64,000 nucleotides of DNA from an uncultured bacterium (GCA_947168725.1 CAMVNA010000001.1:1-64000); one strand, 5' to 3'. Positions 1-14,890 are shown, counted from the first letter of the stretch. Translations and numbers: made by a program. Notes: generated from the letters alone by a model not told the origin.

Positions 1-52
1 GTGAGGCGTCAGATTTACAGTCTGATGCAATTGACCGCTCTGCCATCTCCCC
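1..52 (-). tRNA. tRNA-Tyr (GUA), 5' part only
   Basis: The minus strand reads GGGGAGATGGCAGAGCGG from position 52, a typical 5' acceptor and D-arm of a class II tRNA. An anticodon arm with loop CTGTAAA (anticodon GTA) follows. The gene runs off the window edge, so the variable arm, T arm and 3' end are not seen. It lies about 290 nt downstream of tRNA-Gly(UCA) on the same strand, so the two may be co-transcribed. Confidence 0.85.
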
Positions 53-345
53 ATACTGTTTTAAAGAGCACCTTAACTGAATGATGTCGTATCCAGATTT
101 GTAGGGTCTGAAAATGAAACCACTCAAAACATAACAAGTCCTCATACAACCACCAACCCAAATCAGATTAACATCCACATTTGTCTAGTACCTCACAAAT
201 GCTCATCAGCCCATCTATTTCTTCAGAATGTTTCAACTAAATTTGCTGAATAATATATCGTAGCTCAACCTAAAACCATAATTAGAAGTCAAAGTACAAT
301 ACGTCAGAACATTCTACATAGATCTAGCCGAATAAACGTTAAGAT
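53..345. other. spacer between two tRNA genes
   Basis: About 290 bases separate tRNA-Gly(UCA) and tRNA-Tyr. I see no convincing open frame under code 25 and no tRNA, tmRNA, SRP or RNase P signature. The base composition is less AT-rich than the spacer at 420-811, so an unrecognised small RNA is possible but not shown. Confidence 0.4.
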
Positions 346-419
346 AGCGGATAACGGGACTTGAACCCGTACAAGCAGAGCTGAAGTCTGCTATGCTACA
401 CCAACTACATCATATCCGC
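346..419 (-). tRNA. tRNA-Gly (UCA), UGA-decoding
   Basis: Reading from 419 downward gives a 74-nt cloverleaf: acceptor GCGGATA paired with TATCCGC, D-stem ATG/CAT, anticodon stem GCAGA/TCTGC with loop CTTCAGC, T-stem ACGGG/CCCGT, discriminator T. The anticodon is TCA, which pairs with UGA. G1:C72, C2:G71, U73 and C35 are bacterial tRNA-Gly identity features, so it should be charged by glycyl-tRNA synthetase. CCA is not encoded. A tRNA-Gly(UCA) is the known decoder of UGA in SR1 bacteria. A tRNA-Sec is excluded by the normal 7-bp acceptor and short variable loop. A tRNA-Trp(UCA) is unlikely given the acceptor sequence and the many glycine positions encoded by TGA in this window. Confidence 0.93.
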
Positions 420-811
420 ATAGCGTTTCCCAACTGCTATAATTAACAGTACCAGAATGTATAAAAAAATCCATACAAAAATCAAGAGTATTTTATATTA
501 TTTTATATATTTTTTGAAAAAATGGTTGTAAAAAATAAAAGGTGGTTTCCCTTGCATCGAAATATGAAAAAATTTTTTATGAGTTTTTGTAGGTTATAAG
601 CTATAAATTTTTTATATATAAAAAGTTACCAATAGATATATTAGATGGAACCTGATTCTTTTTTTTAATTTTTGAAATTAGCAATATATTTTAATTATTT
701 TTGTGTAATAAATTTTGTCCACACAAATTAAATAAATTTTAATATATTGACTTTTTTATCTTTTTTCTTATATATAGTGATATAAACACAAACTAAATAA
801 TTCTATACATT
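420..811. other. AT-rich intergenic region
   Basis: Nearly 400 bases of very AT-rich sequence lie between tRNA-Gly (minus) and the next plus-strand gene. It should hold the two divergent promoters, but I cannot place -35/-10 boxes with confidence. No open frame or strong hairpin is seen. Confidence 0.5.
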
Positions 812-1210
812 ATGTTCATCTTTTTCGTCATTTGCGCCACACTTATGTGGATATTCGGATTTGCTGCTAGAATCTCTTTCTGTTTTAAGGAGGAATATAA
901 AAAGCACTACAGCAATTTGTTTGAAGAAGGCGGCTTTCACAGACCGTACAATTGGGGCATATCTAGGCAAACAAACCATGATATTTATGTAAAATTTAAG
1001 TGCTTTACGTGGTTGTTTGCATTTGTTTCAATCGTATCTGGGGTTTTTGTCTGCGATATCCTACCCTTAATTGCGATAATTACTGTTCCATTTGTGATTG
1101 TCTTGCCATTGGGTGAAACGATTGGTATACATTTATGCAGAATTTTGGTAAGGAAACAATGTAAAAAGTTCGAAATCCCTTACCCCAAGCTTCAATCTGA
1201 ATTGCCTTGA
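812..1210 (+). CDS. small multipass membrane protein, standard-code-like
   Basis: This 132-residue protein has hydrophobic segments near residues 1-20, 65-80 and 82-105, with a short cysteine- and lysine-rich tail. I do not recognise the family. It is unlike its neighbours because every glycine is encoded by GGN and none by TGA. The first TGA, at 1208-1210, is followed within five bases by a terminator hairpin, exactly where a standard-code gene would stop. Under this genome's own code the frame would continue through the hairpin to TAA at 1256-1258, giving 148 residues. I infer recent acquisition from a standard-code bacterium. The alternative is a native gene that by chance lacks UGA codons. 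The start ATG follows an AT-rich leader with no Shine-Dalgarno motif. Confidence 0.6.
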   Translation: MFIFFVICATLMWIFGFAARISFCFKEEYKKHYSNLFEEGGFHRPYNWGISRQTNHDIYVKFKCFTWLFAFVSIVSGVFVCDILPLIAIITVPFVIVLPLGETIGIHLCRILVRKQCKKFEIPYPKLQSELP

Positions 1211-1214
1211 TTAA

Positions 1215-1246
1215 AAAAATCTTCATGGATTTCCGTGAAGATTTTT
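1215..1246. terminator. bidirectional hairpin terminator
   Basis: An 11-bp perfect stem, AAAAATCTTCA / TGAAGATTTTT, with a 10-nt loop. A T-run on the plus strand and an A-run on the other side let it serve the 812 gene and the convergent PKD protein gene ending at 1263. Confidence 0.8.
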
Positions 1247-1262
1247 GATTTACTTTAAATTA

Positions 1263-3971
1263 TTAGTAGATTTTAAAATCCATAGTTTTTTCTACTTGTT
1301 GAATTTCATCAAAATCTAGACTTACTTTTATTGTGAAAATTCATTGTTTAGTGAAAAAATGCTCTGTTTCTGCACAAGCTCTTCATTGACATGTATATGT
1401 AGGAGTTCCATCTCAAAAATCTCGTGTCATCGTTTCTGGCAATCAATCAAATTCTGCTAGAAAACTTACATTTGTATTATTAGGAGCTTGTCTGGATGGA
1501 TGACTAATTGACTGCAAATCTAGAGTTACAAGTCATTTCTTTACATGAAGTTTTGGTCCCGTAATCACTTTGGTTTCTCATTTTAAGGTTGTTACTGTTA
1601 CTTTTGGCGTAAATATTCCATTTTCTTTTGAATAATCGTAGTTATATGTATGAACTACTACTCAGTTTTGCTGATTCTTCTTTACTTCTCCATCTCAAAA
1701 ATCCCAAGTAAAGTATACAATTTCATCTCATGGAATATTTATTTCCGTTTTTGATGCATCTAAAATAACTGTTAATGGAGAGAATCATTCAGAAATTGGT
1801 TTTCTTTCTTTTGTATCACTTTCACTAGACATAATTGACAAATTTCCAACAATATCTGCTTTCTTTGCTGTAAATTTAATAACCTTTGTTGCATCACTTA
1901 TTCAACTACTCTTATCTGAAACAATAATCCTTAGTTCATATATTCATTCATCTGGAACTGTAAATTCGTATGTATTCTTATCTTCCATTAAAGCATGTGT
2001 ATTTTTACTTCATTCAGTAGCTTCTTCAAAATATACCGCTTTGGATAAATCATTTGTGGATGGCGATATGGATTGTATTTTTAATTGATATGTTTGAGGT
2101 ACTGACTCTAAATTTATTTCTGTACAATTGTTTTTGTCTGAACTTTGAGAATTACATATATCATTAAATTTTCATGAATCTGAATCTTTTTCTTGTAATG
2201 AATACTGCACATTAAATTCTTCTTTTTCTAGTTGAATCAAATCAGATTCACATTGTCATTGTTTTGAATCAACGGTTACATAATCTACAACTACTACATA
2301 GTTTCATTTATCAGGGAATTCATAAACGACTTTTTGACCTTCTTCTTTTAATTCTTTTAAAACCTGATTTGTTGCCCTATTTCGTATAGTGTATTTATAA
2401 GATGAAATAGTCGATGACGATGTTCCATCTATAAAATTCGTAACAATTTGGAATTTGTTAGATCATGGAAATCTATCTATATTAACTTCACATATTGGAA
2501 CATCACTTTGCTCTACCCTTACTGGAAATCTATACCGTACATCATCTTTTATTTCAGGGAATTTATATGTCACATAATAAACTTGTGGCATTTTATACAA
2601 ATAATCAAAATTGGATTGATTAATTCTATCACTAACAAAGTCTCCATCCATGTCCCACTCTACTTCATATCATTTTGTGGAAAAATCACGGAAAACTTGG
2701 TTAGTATCGATTGTTACTTTCGCTGGTGCTTTTCAAAGTCTAAATTCTCCGTTTTCGCTTGATATTTTATTTACCGTATTACTTGATGAGCCTCCTGTTC
2801 TATCTATTTTATAAATTGATACTTCTGATGTAAAATCTAATGATTCTAGGTTATATTGTACTGTTTTTCTTTCCTTTGAAATAGTATTATCATAAGTTAT
2901 TTCGATAGAATATGTGTATGTTCACTTCTCTGAATATAAACATGTTCATCAGAATTTATACCGTCAATATCTATCTGTTTCATTAAAGTTTAAGTCCAAA
3001 CTTGTCTCATCTTTATTTCCACACAAGAGTCTAATATCGACGATTTCGTATCCTCATGGAAGCTCACTATTTGTTAATTCTAGAAGTTTATCTTGTCTAA
3101 GAGAATATGCTATTTCTGCTGGAGCTATAAGTGGATAATTTTCACCTATCCCTTCCATATTTTCATTATTGTATGGATGTAAGAATTCATCTGTTCATTC
3201 ATCTTCTACTCTTCAGACGAGATAGGGTTGAATGATATCAAAATCATTTTTTAATTCTGTTTCAATTTTTCATATCCATCAAAACACAATTCACATCAAT
3301 GCTCACACAGCTCATGCTCATATAACTCATCAAATTAATCATCGTATAAACTTTCATTTTCATTGATTTCTTACTGTAATCAATCTGTAAATATTTGATA
3401 TAATCACTCAAAGCATCAAAATAATAAGGCTTCAGAATAACAATCCTGTAAATGCTTGTAACAACATCTTAGCAGTTGAAGCCTCAACTCAAATTCATAA
3501 TAAAGCGTTTGGGTTTTTGATTAATGATGATAGTGTTACGAGAAATCATGCAAGTATGAGTATTAAAACTATTCCACATCATATCGCAACTTTTTTTCGT
3601 GAAAAATTAGTTACTGATCATTTCTTTATTTCTGTTGGTTTATTTACCTGTACCTGAGTATATCATAGAGATTGTAATTGCTGTTTTCATTGTACAAAAA
3701 GAGCATTAAGCTGATCTAATTGTGCTTTTATTTGATTCACCTGTTCGATAGGCAAATTTGGAGTTTTTTTTACGTAATCAACAAGTTCATTATATTGTTT
3801 TTGATATTGCTGTTGCTGAACAAGTAATTGTTGAATCTGCATAGATGCGCTTGGTTGTTGTGCAGATTGTTGTGTTTGGGTTGATTGTCATTGAACTGGT
3901 TGCTGAACTTGTCCAGGTTGTGGCTGAACAGGTTGTTGATTTAAATTCTGATTTGTTTGATTTTCTTCCAT
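1263..3971 (-). CDS. membrane-anchored protein with PKD-type repeats
   Basis: With TGA as Gly the frame is 902 codons from ATG 3971 to TAA 1263. The N-terminal ~100 residues are Gln/Pro-rich and low in complexity. Three hydrophobic segments follow: one near residue 130, one over 155-185, and a Gly-rich one over about 200-225. The rest is a long exported region of beta-sandwich repeats. Two stretches match PKD-like cores, 'YFTWDFGDGE' and 'TRDFGDGTPTYTC', spaced as in surface proteins. The Q-rich head is probably cytoplasmic and the PKD part outside. Function is unknown; adhesion or a structural envelope role is likely. It is transcribed away from prmC with a 112-bp gap and ends against the terminator at 1215-1246. 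Confidence 0.8.
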
Positions 3972-4083
3972 TTTTGTTTTGTTCAAGGAAATAAAGTTTC
4001 CAAAATAATTATATTCAGAAACGTTAAAAAAGTCAAAAAAAATCAGACTTTTATCGTTATTTGATTTGACTTTTAATGATATT

Positions 4084-4959
4084 TTAATCTTTGAATGAAG
4101 TTTGAACTATACGTATATTGAAATGGAAGGTTTTTACTTCTTCAAAACTTAGTTTATCTCCAAATTCTTTTTCTAAAATTTCAACCTGTCGAGTCATCAT
4201 TTCTAGAAACATCATCACTTTTCAGATTTTTAATTCAGATTTAAATTGAAATAATTGGTTAAACATTTGTCTATAATAGTCTAGTCAGTCATTTCATCAT
4301 ACGAATGCCATCCTTGGTTCTCGTTTTTGCACATTGTCTGGTGAATTTTCATCAAAAGTTTCATCAGGAATATATGGGAGATTTGCTACTAATGTAATTA
4401 GCTTGCTTGTATCTAATGTTTTATCGGAAATGAAAGAAACCAAATCAGACTGTAAAAATTCATGCTCATATTTCTTTTCAATCAGATTTTCATAATTCTT
4501 TTGAGCTACAAAAAGTGCTCCAGTGGAAAGATCTGAAAAATATATTTGGTCATATGAATTTGGATTTTGTAAAAGAACAGAGATTCAAAGTACTCCACAT
4601 CACGTTCAAATATCTAATAATATTCATTTCTGATTTTTAGAATCTAAGTTTTCTTTGGTATATTCTGTAACCGCTGTAATCATGTATTCAGTTTCTGGGC
4701 GAGGAATGAGTGTATTTTCATTAACGATAAATGGAACTTGAAAAAAATCTACATGTCCGAGTATGTATTCCATAGGCTTTTTATCCTCAACATATGAACG
4801 ATAGTATGTCAAAATCTGATCGACTTCTGGTCCAGAAATCTCTTTATCCATTTGCATCCACATTTCTTCACGAGTGATTTGGAGTACTTCTTGGATAAAC
4901 TTCTCTAGAACAAATTTTTGTTTATATTCAGGATTCTGTAATAAGTCTTGTAAAAGCAT
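4084..4959 (-). CDS. prmC: release factor glutamine methyltransferase (PrmC/HemK)
   Basis: This 291-residue protein has the usual PrmC layout: an N-terminal helical domain (about 1-95) with 'YILGHVDFF', then 'TLIPRPETE', then a SAM-binding motif I 'LLDIGTGCGVLG'. The glutamine-binding NPPY motif is here NLPY in 'VANLPYIPDE'. PrmC methylates the GGQ glutamine of peptide-chain release factors. In an organism where UGA is sense, RF2 is expected to be dispensable, so RF1 would be its main substrate; that is inference. Several glycines use TGA, including the one just before motif I that cuts the supplied ORF at 4624. The ATG at 4959 gives the family's usual length. Confidence 0.9.
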
Positions 4960-5044
4960 TATTTGATAATTCTAGTTTAGTTAAAATATTGAGTGATAGG
5001 ATACAGTTATAAAATTGAAAAACAAGAAAAAAGAAAATAAAAAA

Positions 5045-5140
5045 GCCCCCCTTTGACAAGGGGGAAGGAACGAAGTGACAGGGGGATAATATCCCTCCGC
5101 CCCGATAAATCGGAGCACCTCCCTTATCACAAAGGGAGGC
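5045..5140. repeat. intergenic GC-rich palindromic repeat, copy 1
   Basis: A GC-rich island in AT-rich flanks: runs of C and G around 'GACAAGGGGGAAGGA', an 'ACGAAGTGACAGGGG' core, then 'ATCCCTCCG' and 'CACCTCCCTTATCAC'. It can fold into long hairpins and resembles copies at 7239-7326 and 20785-20882. It lies between prmC and the PspC-like gene. No coding potential is seen. It may act as a non-autonomous repeat or a processing/termination element. Confidence 0.75.
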
Positions 5141-5163
5141 TATACTTTAGTAATTATTTGTGA

Positions 5164-7206
5164 CTAAACTTCGGAAGGATCTAATGTTAATTCATCTAAT
5201 TTCTCTTCCAATACCTTTATTCTATCCTGAAGATCTTGAATTTCTTGCTCTTTCTTAATCTTGTCTTCTTCATCCTCTTTCATCTGAATATCGAAATCTT
5301 TTAGATTTTCTCGTCAAGTATAATGTTTCATTCTTTCAGAATCCATTAATCATTTCTGCTCAACTTCTGTTAATTGTGAATTGATTAAAGTGAATTCTCA
5401 TGTTTGATCATCGATATTATACTCTATTTCGATAAAGAAGTTGAAGAATTTATCTGAATATTTAGCCAATAAACTATTATCATTTCGAACATTGATTGAA
5501 TCCAAATTCCGGTAATTATCCACAATATAATCTCATGCATGAGAAGATACACTCCAAACAGAGTTACTTCACTTCAATGGAACTATTTCATCAGCCATTT
5601 CTTGTAAATTTTGCCTAGCTATGTTGTATCTATCTTGAGCATTCACACTTATTATACATGAGAAATTTTCTGATTTTTCATTATATCTTATTGTTTCACA
5701 TACATGATAAGAATCTCTTGCCCGTGAAGGAAAATCTTCTAAGTCTGCCGCATATCACTTATTCAATAGCTGAATATCTAAATCTTTTGGCACATACAAA
5801 TCAATTGAAATATTCATAGGAACTGCTGGAGTTTTTTTGCTGAATAATGTTCTGTTTTTTAATCTAATTGAAAGAAAACTATCTCATTCCCAATCATAAT
5901 CAATATCTGAAAGATTTTCTTTTACCTGTGAAATATATTCTTCATTAGAATTTTTTATACTAAACGAATAAACTACTTTTAAATTATTATCGTCTGATGG
6001 AAATATATTTATAAATCTAGGTTCACTAACTATAGCATTTTTTAATAAAGAATATGGAATATCTTCAATCAATATGTTTAGCTTTTCGTCATTGCTTGGA
6101 ATTTCGATTTTGGCTTCTTTAGTTATTTCATCTAAATCAGTCCATGAAACATTTCAGATTTCTCTTATTTCCCATAAACTAATTATTGCAACAATTACTG
6201 CTAATAATCCACATCAAATTGCAATAATCAGACTTATACTATTTGAAAGTTTCTTTTTAATCAATGATCAAATAGATGCTAACAATAATAAGAAAGCTGA
6301 AATTATTCAAGATATCACTCACCATTTGGTAATCGATGGAATAAGTGCTAAATAATCAATATTTCATAGTGAGAATCAATTTCACTGGAAAAGTCATCAT
6401 AACAAACAATAAAGCAATACTCACAATCAAATAATTAATGTAATTAAGAACAAAGATCGATAAATTAGGAAGCAATATTTAACAAATGTCCATAACGGTC
6501 AAAGTAACTTCTTAAGAAATCTGATACACGAAGGAATTGCAGTTTTTACTACTCGTTTACATATTCAAAAGAATCGAGTAAAGAAATTTGCGATAATAAA
6601 TCTTAAATCTCTAATCTGAGTTGCAAAATATACTAATGAACTACAATGCTTGTATTCTTTATCTTTAATAGGGAATATCAAAGCCAACAAGATATAACCC
6701 CAACAGCAACATATTCACAAAAAGCACATCTCGGCATCATTAGAGAAAATTAAGAATGCTCAAAACAAAGCTAAGATTCTCCAAATTCGTCTATTTATCC
6801 ATGTTGCTTGTCCAAACATAGCACAAACTCAAAGAAGAATGGATTTGTCACGAGGCCTAGTCCAATTCGTTTTTTGCAGCTTTTCATACCACTTTAAATC
6901 AGATTTATTTTCATTTCTTCTGCTTGATTCTGGAGTATTCTGAATTAATGTCGTTTCTGATTCATCTTCAAAAATATCTTCAGGCTCTCAAATAGAATTA
7001 ACAATCTGAACGACCTTTTTTTGAGAGATTTCTCATTTTAGTTCGAATAGTTTTTCGAGGATACTCTGGTAAATATCATCTACCAAATCATCGGAAACAT
7101 TATGAGATTCTGCATATTTTTTGATTTTTGAGATATACTTCTCCAAAAATTCTTTTGCAGAATCTTCCATTTTGAATTTCTGTCATTGAAATTTGAATTC
7201 AGTCAT
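5164..7206 (-). CDS. HAAS/PspC-domain membrane protein
   Basis: A 680-residue protein. Residues 1-85 are acidic and helical ('EFLEKYISKIKKYAESHNV' ... 'IVNSIGEPEDIFE'), like the HAAS domain found beside PadR regulators. About residue 115 begins a PspC-like segment ('RDKSILLGVCAMFGQATWI'), then several membrane segments up to about residue 350, a long extracytoplasmic region, and a C-terminal coiled coil from about 640 ('DKIKKEQEIQDLQDRIKVLEEK'). HAAS and PspC proteins are membrane stress sensors that work with PadR-type repressors, and a PadR gene lies immediately upstream on the same strand, separated only by a repeat. The assignment is by motif; the C-terminal half is not recognised. The frame check from ATG 7206 to TAG 5164 is exact. 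Confidence 0.75.
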
Positions 7207-7238
7207 TTTAATGAAATAATATAATAAATTATTTTCTT

Positions 7239-7326
7239 GTCCCCCCCTTCGGTAAGGAGGAAGGAGCGTAGCGACAGGGGAATAAAATCCCTCCGGCTCA
7301 CTTTGTTCGCCACCTCCCTTACCACC
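7239..7326. repeat. intergenic GC-rich palindromic repeat, copy 2
   Basis: Same family as 5045-5140: 'CCCCCCCTTCGGTAAGGAGG', 'GGAGCGTAGCGACAGGGG', then 'ATCCCTCCGGCTCAC' and 'CACCTCCCTTACCACC'. It separates the PadR stop codon from the PspC-like start and may uncouple or attenuate their expression. Confidence 0.75.
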
Positions 7327-7327
7327 T

Positions 7328-7654
7328 TTAATTTACAATCTGATTTACACTATCGCTTAATCACTTCCAAACCTGATGCATCACATCCAAAGTTTCCTGT
7401 CATCTTTTAGTAAGTCTATAATATTTTCTTGGAGGTCATTGAACTGATTCAACCCAGACGTATTCAAGCAATTTTTCAGACTTTAAACGTGAAAGTAATG
7501 GATACATAGTTCACTCCACCACTATCATATTTGCATCTTTTAGCTTTTTGATAATATCATTTGCATATACATCACCCTTTGAAATAATGCTAAGAATAAG
7601 ATATTCTAGTATTCACTTTTTCATCTGGGTTGTGATTTTTTCAGCTTCTCACAT
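7328..7654 (-). CDS. PadR family transcriptional regulator
   Basis: This 108-residue winged-helix protein matches the PadR pattern: 'QMKKGILEYLILSIISKGD' (helix 1), 'YANDIIKKLKD' (helix 2), 'VVEGTMYPLLSRLKSEKLL' (recognition helix), then the wing 'PPRKYYRLTKRG'. PadR proteins are repressors released by ligand or stress. The HAAS/PspC membrane protein directly downstream on the same strand is its likely partner and target. Start ATG 7654 is the first in frame after an AT-rich leader and gives the usual family length. Three glycines, including the one in 'KKGILEY', are TGA-coded. Confidence 0.88.
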
Positions 7655-7741
7655 TGATTTTAAGTTAGTTATTATAAATTTTATAGTACCTTGTATAACA
7701 TAGTATTATATATTTTAAGAATGTATGCAAGAGATTTTTTG

Positions 7742-7776
7742 AAAAAAAGAAAAACTCTGACCGAAATCAGAGTTTT
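7742..7776 (-). terminator. rRNA operon terminator
   Basis: A 10-bp stem AAAACTCTGA / TCAGAGTTTT with a 6-nt loop. On the minus strand it is followed by a T-rich run. It lies about 70 nt beyond the 16S 3' end and should end the 23S-5S-16S transcript. Confidence 0.85.
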
Positions 7777-7844
7777 AGATTCAATAGTACTAGAAAGAAA
7801 TTGAGTAACCAGATGTATGATAGGTTATAAGTTGTTTTTTCAAA

Positions 7845-9340
<1,496 letters not shown>

Positions 9341-9413
9341 AAAAGTATACATCTGTACTCAATCTCTTTCTCGTACTATTAAAGATCAAATCTTTGTATG
9401 AACTCTCGTCCAT

Positions 9414-9541
9414 ACAAATGGTAGCGCTAATCTACTTTCCCAGCCTTAATAAGACCAGTATCATCGACTGGATTGTGCTTAACTACTGTATTCGGAATGG
9501 GAACAGGTGTTTCCACAGTCCACATCAGCACCACCGTTTGT
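9414..9541 (-). rRNA. 5S ribosomal RNA
   Basis: The minus strand from 9541 reads ACAAACGGTGGTGCTGATGT ... 'CCGAATACAGTAGTTAAGC' ... 'GCTGGGAAAGTAGATTAGCG' ... 'CTACCATTTGT'. The two ends pair as 5S helix I, and 'GGAAACACCTGTTCCCATTCCGAA' is the conserved loop B/C region. It lies about 115 nt downstream of 23S and about 75 nt upstream of 16S on the same strand. Confidence 0.92.
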
Positions 9542-9657
9542 ATAAACCAGAATTTAAATAAGCCTGAATAATATAACTAATCGACTATAAAATTCAAGAT
9601 ATCTTACAAAGACCACAGTACTACACAATAGTATAATATATTACATATTTTCAAAAG

Positions 9658-12562
<2,905 letters not shown>

Positions 12563-12582
12563 AAATTTTTCTTTCGAAAATA

Positions 12583-12663
12583 ATGTAATATATTATACTA
12601 CTGTTAAGTACCCACATCTGCATACGCATATAGACATGTCGTCTTCAACGTTGCGATGTCTAT
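12583..12663 (-). promoter_or_regulatory. candidate rRNA promoter and upstream inverted repeat
   Basis: Upstream of 23S on the minus strand is a perfect TATAAT (12592-12597), about 30 nt before the mature 5' end. No good -35 box stands 17 nt further up. An 8-bp inverted repeat ATAGACAT / ATGTCTAT (12630-12663) lies just upstream. The -10 assignment is inference; the inverted repeat is seen directly and could be a leader processing stem or an operator. Confidence 0.4.
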
Positions 12664-12854
12664 CTTATAGAATTGCTATAAAAATGCAAGCGTTTTTACA
12701 ATTTTTTTTTAATAGGTTGTTTGTGGGGTTACTGAAAAAAATGGGAACTTTTTTTGTCAAGATGAAAAAAATTCAATTCAAAATTTCTACACCTTTTATT
12801 TTCATTTATATAATGTTTCTTGATGTATATTTTTATGACATAGACAAAAACTTT

Positions 12855-13955
12855 CTAATCCTGTCTATAATATCAAATTCATCATCATTTAAGTACGTTT
12901 ACGATCCTATTAGCCGAATATCTAACCAAAACTTGTCCACATCAAATCATTTTCCTCTCTTTATAATATATATGTGGGCAGAAATCATAGTAAACTTCGG
13001 ATTGTACAATATCTCAATCTAAATAAATCTGAGTCTTTTTTGGGGAAACTTGGATATACTCTTGTGCTAAGTACTGTCTTCAAAGATTTTCATTAATTAA
13101 CTCTTCTCGTTTTTTCTGTGATAAATCTAATCAAATATAAACTCAATTTCATTCATCTTTATTTGTTGGTTTAATTACATAATCATTTTTATTCTGAATT
13201 ATTACATCTTTTGTTGATTCGTCTAGGGCATAAGTTTTCATAATCATTTCATTTTCTACTCATTGTAGCAATGATTTATCTCACATTGAAGCCACATCTG
13301 GTGTATTAATATATTTCAGTTTCGCTGATTTTAGTAAAAAAATCTGATTCTCATCTAATCTTCATGGACTAACAGAAAAGCGAAGTACGTCAATTTTATT
13401 ATCTTTATAATACGCAAATCAATCCTTAAATATTATGTCTTCAAATGTTCAGATTCAGACTTTATATCATCTAGATTTTACTTTTTCATACTCTAAAAAG
13501 TGAGAGTCTATAAATCCTGCGTTTTCATACATAATAAATATGTAGTCATTTTTATCAAATAACTGTAAGAATAAATCTAGGTTCCTATTATTTTGCCTGT
13601 CTAAAAGAGTTGAGTAAGTATTATCATGCATGAGTAATCAATCTGGCCGTTTAGTATTTACCTCAACTAACTTTAATTCTCAATTTTGATTAAACATTGT
13701 ATCAAAACGAACAATTCATGTGAATTCTCATGTAAAAAGATCTGTAAATCATTTAGCAAAAGCTGATCTTGAAATTTCCTTTGCTTGGTCTTTTTTGGCA
13801 AACAGTTGTTGCATAATATTGTCCAGATTTTTGACTACCTTGTCAAAATCTACATCAAAATCTTCTAAATTTGTAGCAATTGGAAGTTTGAGTTCTCAAT
13901 GAGTAATTGGATATGCAGATTTTAATTCTTCTCGAAATTGGTTATATGTTTTCAT
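12855..13955 (-). CDS. ATP-grasp-like protein
   Basis: A 366-residue protein (ATG 13955, TAG 12855). Features seen: 'KLVEVNTKRPDGLLMHD' near residue 110, like the substrate-side motif of glutathionylspermidine-synthase-type ATP-grasp proteins; 'DYVIKPTNKDEGNGVYIG' near 275, an ATP-grasp-like Lys/Gly loop; and a C-terminal 'VLVRYSANRIVNVLKGGGIG'. These suggest an ATP-dependent carboxylate-amine ligase fold, but I cannot name a substrate. It is 21 bp from the end of the HAD gene transcribed toward it, so the two are probably one operon. The supplied plus-strand ORF 12636-13022 is a shadow of its 3' end. Confidence 0.55.
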
Positions 13956-13976
13956 GACTATTTATAAATAAATATA

Positions 13977-14753
13977 TTATTCATTGTATAACAGAAAATC
14001 ATCTAAATTATCATTTTCTATTAAATTTCTAATAATTTGTTTTGTGTGTTCTACTCCATCTGTTTTGATGCAATCGGTTCAAATTGTGAAAGGTGGATAG
14101 TCATTTCCTCATGGAAAAATTGCATCTCAAATAAATAAAATATCTTCCAATTCGAATGGATTATTTTCCATGATTTTCTTTATTGCAAAGGCTTTATCTA
14201 CTCATTTTTTGGTAATATCAATTGATGTACTTCATCCACAATTAATTGAAAAATCTGGAATTCTTTTTTCTAATTCAGCTTTTATCACGTTCCTTTTTTT
14301 AAAATCAGGGTCCCAAATCTTTTTCTCTTCAAGTGGAGCGTTTTGTCCAAGAGCTGAAAATGTTATCTGAGATCATCTGTCTTCTACAATATCTCATCGA
14401 GTTTTTTCGGGTCTTAAGTTTAATAAATCCATAACTTCATTCATGCTGTCTAGTATTTCTTTTTTTTCATCTTTTGTAAAATCTAAGCTATATAATTTGT
14501 GTCGCGCTCAATTTTCAAATCTAAGCATTTTTGTTCCACAGTTTGGACATGCTATAAATTTGTTTAACAAGTTTTCATCCGTTGTAATATGATCAAAAAT
14601 TTGTCTCTGAAAACGGTCTGGTCATCATCACGTGATGACTGACATGTAATATTTTTCCAATAATTTGCTTACTAATTCAGCCATTTCATCATCCAATCTT
14701 TCCTTACTTGGAGCAAGAGTTCCATCCAAATCAAAACAGATTATTTTTTTCAT
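13977..14753 (-). CDS. HAD-IIB hydrolase, phosphomannomutase-like
   Basis: The 258-residue protein has HAD motif I 'ICFDLDGTLAPS' at its start (nucleophile Asp and acid Asp), motif II 'SVITGGGPDRF', a C2-type cap with 'FSALGQNAPLEEKKIWDPDF' and 'SINCGGSTSIDITKKGVDKA', and motif IV 'DILFIGDAIFPGGNDYP'. The cap and 'GxTSIDxTxxGxDKA' resemble eukaryotic-type phosphomannomutase and sucrose/MPG phosphatases of the IIB class. It likely acts on a sugar phosphate in the cytoplasm. Whether it is a mutase or a phosphatase cannot be told. It precedes the ATP-grasp-like gene by 21 bp. Confidence 0.8.
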
Positions 14754-14890
14754 GTATTATATAGTGTTATGTAAAACTGTTATACAATTCTTGTAATAAA
14801 AAATATTAGATTTTCAACAATAATTGTTTGTATTTATTATTTTAAAAAATCCTAGTACAGACTAGGACTATATATTTATCTCAAATATAA

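Noticed and set aside
346-419. Selenocysteine or Trp reading of UGA
   Set aside because: The tRNA lacks tRNA-Sec features (long acceptor, long variable arm), and UGA aligns with essential glycines rather than Trp; TGG is used for Trp.
1263-3971. Interpretation of the TGA-broken frames as pseudogenes
   Set aside because: TGA occurs at glycine positions of conserved proteins throughout the window, and TAA/TAG never interrupt these frames.
12636-13022. 128-aa plus-strand ORF upstream of the rRNA locus
   Set aside because: It overlaps the 3' end of the ATP-grasp-like gene and the rRNA leader, and its composition is that of AT-rich antisense DNA.
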